Shown here: piece by piece, positions 63,073 through 64,000 of the stretch | How the letters are laid out: the number at the start of each line of letters is the position of its first letter | How positions within the stretch are numbered: the first letter of the stretch is position 1 | Assembly (NCBI RefSeq): GCF_000378465.1 | Contig: NZ_KB899910.1 | Coordinates: forward strand, 124,001 to 188,000 | DNA: 64,000 nt | Direction of reading: 5' to 3' | Origin: Elioraea tepidiphila DSM 17972 | Lineage (GTDB): Bacteria > Pseudomonadota > Alphaproteobacteria > Acetobacterales > Acetobacteraceae | Program-made: the position numbers and the translations under genes | The notes under the pieces: model-generated | The model's database searches: none | Told to the model about the DNA's origin: nothing | The model's input: only the letters and a program-made list of their open reading frames with translations

Positions 63073-64000
63073 TCAGCGGAGCACGATCTCCACGCGCCGG
63101 TTCTGCGGCTCACGGACATTCGGGCCGGTCGGCACCAGCGGCTGGCTGAAGCCACGGCCGGTGATGACCATCTGGCTGCGCGGGATGCCACGGCGCTCGA
63201 GCTCCGCGGCCACCGCGTTCGCACGCCGGACCGAGAGCGCCTGGTTGTAGGCGGCCGAGCCGACGGTGTCGGTGTGGCCCGTCACCTCGATGCGGGTGGA
63301 CTGCACGCGCGGCGCGTTGGTGGCGGCCTCGGCGATGATCTCGCGCGCCCGATCCGTCAGCGCCGAGCTGTCGAAATCGAAGAACACGAGGTAGGTGCGG
63401 GCCGGAGCGGGCGCTGCCGCCGGAGCCGGCGCCGGCGGCGGCGGCGGCGGCGTCACGCCGAAGGCGTAGCGCAGGCCGATCAGGAAGGTGTGGTTGTAGT
63501 TGTCGGCCTTCACGCTGCCGCCGCCACCGGCGGCCGTGACCGAATACCGATTCTCCAGCGTGCCGAAAAAGCGATACTCGGCGTTGATCGCGAGACCGGG
63601 AACACCGGCGATCGGAACGCTCAGACCGGCGATGCCCTGGAAGGCAAAGTTGTTGTCGTCGTCATCGACGAGCTGAACGCCGCCGCCGCGGACGCCATCC
63701 CACTTGGTCCAGGCCCAGCCGGCACCGGCGCCGAGATACGGATAGAGGAACCCGAGGCCGAGGTCGAAATCGACCAGGGCATTGATCATCGCGCCATAGG
63801 TCTCCTGGCGCCCGCCAGGGGATGCCAGCCGCGTCCCGCCGACCGTGATGCGGTCAACGTCGTTGTTGCGGTAGTTGCCCTCGAGTTCGACCCGGAGGCC
63901 GATGCCCGGCACAACCTGGCCGAAGCCCCAGCCGATGCGGCCGATCACCGCCCAGCCGCCGTCGAACGTCACCTCGTTCGTGCCGGCGCGCGCCGGCGAG
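63073..64000 (-). CDS. OmpA-family outer-membrane protein (5' end outside window)
   Basis: At least 309 codons are present, and the frame runs off the right edge. The visible part begins inside an eight-stranded outer-membrane barrel (GWAVIGRIGWGFG, LRVELEGNYRNN, FLYPYLGAGAGWAWTKWDG, YNHTFLIGLRYAFG). It passes through a Pro/Ala linker (TPPPPPPAPAPAAAPAPA) and ends in an OmpA/MotB peptidoglycan-binding domain (YLVFFDFDSSALTDRAREII, GHTDTVGSAAYNQALSVRRA, QNRRVEIVLR). It links the outer membrane to peptidoglycan. The strong terminator downstream fits a highly expressed single gene. Confidence 0.93.
   Translation of the reverse strand, partial: SPARAGTNEVTFDGGWAVIGRIGWGFGQVVPGIGLRVELEGNYRNNDVDRITVGGTRLASPGGRQETYGAMINALVDFDLGLGFLYPYLGAGAGWAWTKWDGVRGGGVQLVDDDDNNFAFQGIAGLSVPIAGVPGLAINAEYRFFGTLENRYSVTAAGGGGSVKADNYNHTFLIGLRYAFGVTPPPPPPAPAPAAAPAPARTYLVFFDFDSSALTDRAREIIAEAATNAPRVQSTRIEVTGHTDTVGSAAYNQALSVRRANAVAAELERRGIPRSQMVITGRGFSQPLVPTGPNVREPQNRRVEIVLR

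Overview
The window is a very GC-rich (roughly 70% by eye), densely packed bacterial chromosome segment. An aa3-type cytochrome oxidase operon in the order coxB-coxA-ctaB-small membrane protein-ctaG-coxC-DUF983-SURF1, ABC transporters for peptides, sugars and pyrimidines, GTG starts and four-base ATGA/GTGA gene overlaps, and a CtrA-type site all suggest an alphaproteobacterium, probably Acetobacteraceae/Rhodospirillales (Roseomonas- or Elioraea-like). The taxonomic call is inference from gene content. No rRNA, tRNA, CRISPR array, transposase, prophage or plasmid function was seen.

Layout. 1-3504: end of ilvD, a secreted amidohydrolase, a small protein behind a near-perfect CtrA box, a NUDIX hydrolase and a small exported protein. 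3511-5616: a creatininase-family hydrolase divergent from a TerC/Alx membrane protein whose leader looks like a metal-sensing, Shine-Dalgarno-sequestering RNA. 5780-12158: cytochrome oxidase structural and assembly genes, punctuated by strong GC palindromes. 12155-19119: M32 carboxypeptidase, purine permease, threonine synthase, M16 protease, PmbA/TldE. 19120-30910 (minus): a long run from two tandem paralogous peptide-binding proteins through a Dpp/Opp-type transporter to an acyl-CoA dehydrogenase, an ADP-forming acyl-CoA synthetase and a sugar-phosphate transferase. 31029-36718 (plus): a sugar-type ABC importer without its own ATPase, flanked by two S12 serine hydrolases, one resembling D-aminopeptidase. 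36723-40262 (minus): S9 peptidase, galE, MepK-like murein endopeptidase. 40418-44389 (plus): ABC importer plus cytosine deaminase. 44397-48934 (minus): an exported hypothetical, and a lipoprotein translationally coupled to an exported WD40-caspase protein. 49056-50493: remains of a sulfur-oxidation locus (decayed fccA, fccB and soxZ) around one intact cytochrome c. 50525-56695 (minus): a second peptide ABC operon led by a DUF1028 protein. 56845-58987: ECF sigma, anti-sigma and DUF4394. 59080-59709: upp. 59706-62185 (minus): alpha-E and circularly permuted ATP-grasp pair. 62362-64000: small exported protein and the C-terminal part of an OmpA-family porin.

Functional threads. Cytosine import and deamination (40418-44389) can feed uracil to Upp (59080-59709). 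Peptide and D-amino-acid scavenging recurs: two Opp/Dpp systems, S9, M32, M16 and S12 hydrolases, a Pro-dipeptidase-like amidohydrolase and a murein endopeptidase. The least ordinary items are the structured terC leader, the decayed sox/fcc locus, the CtrA site with its small gene, the mosaic tandem binding-protein duplication with a duplicated upstream inverted repeat, and the exported caspase/lipoprotein pair.
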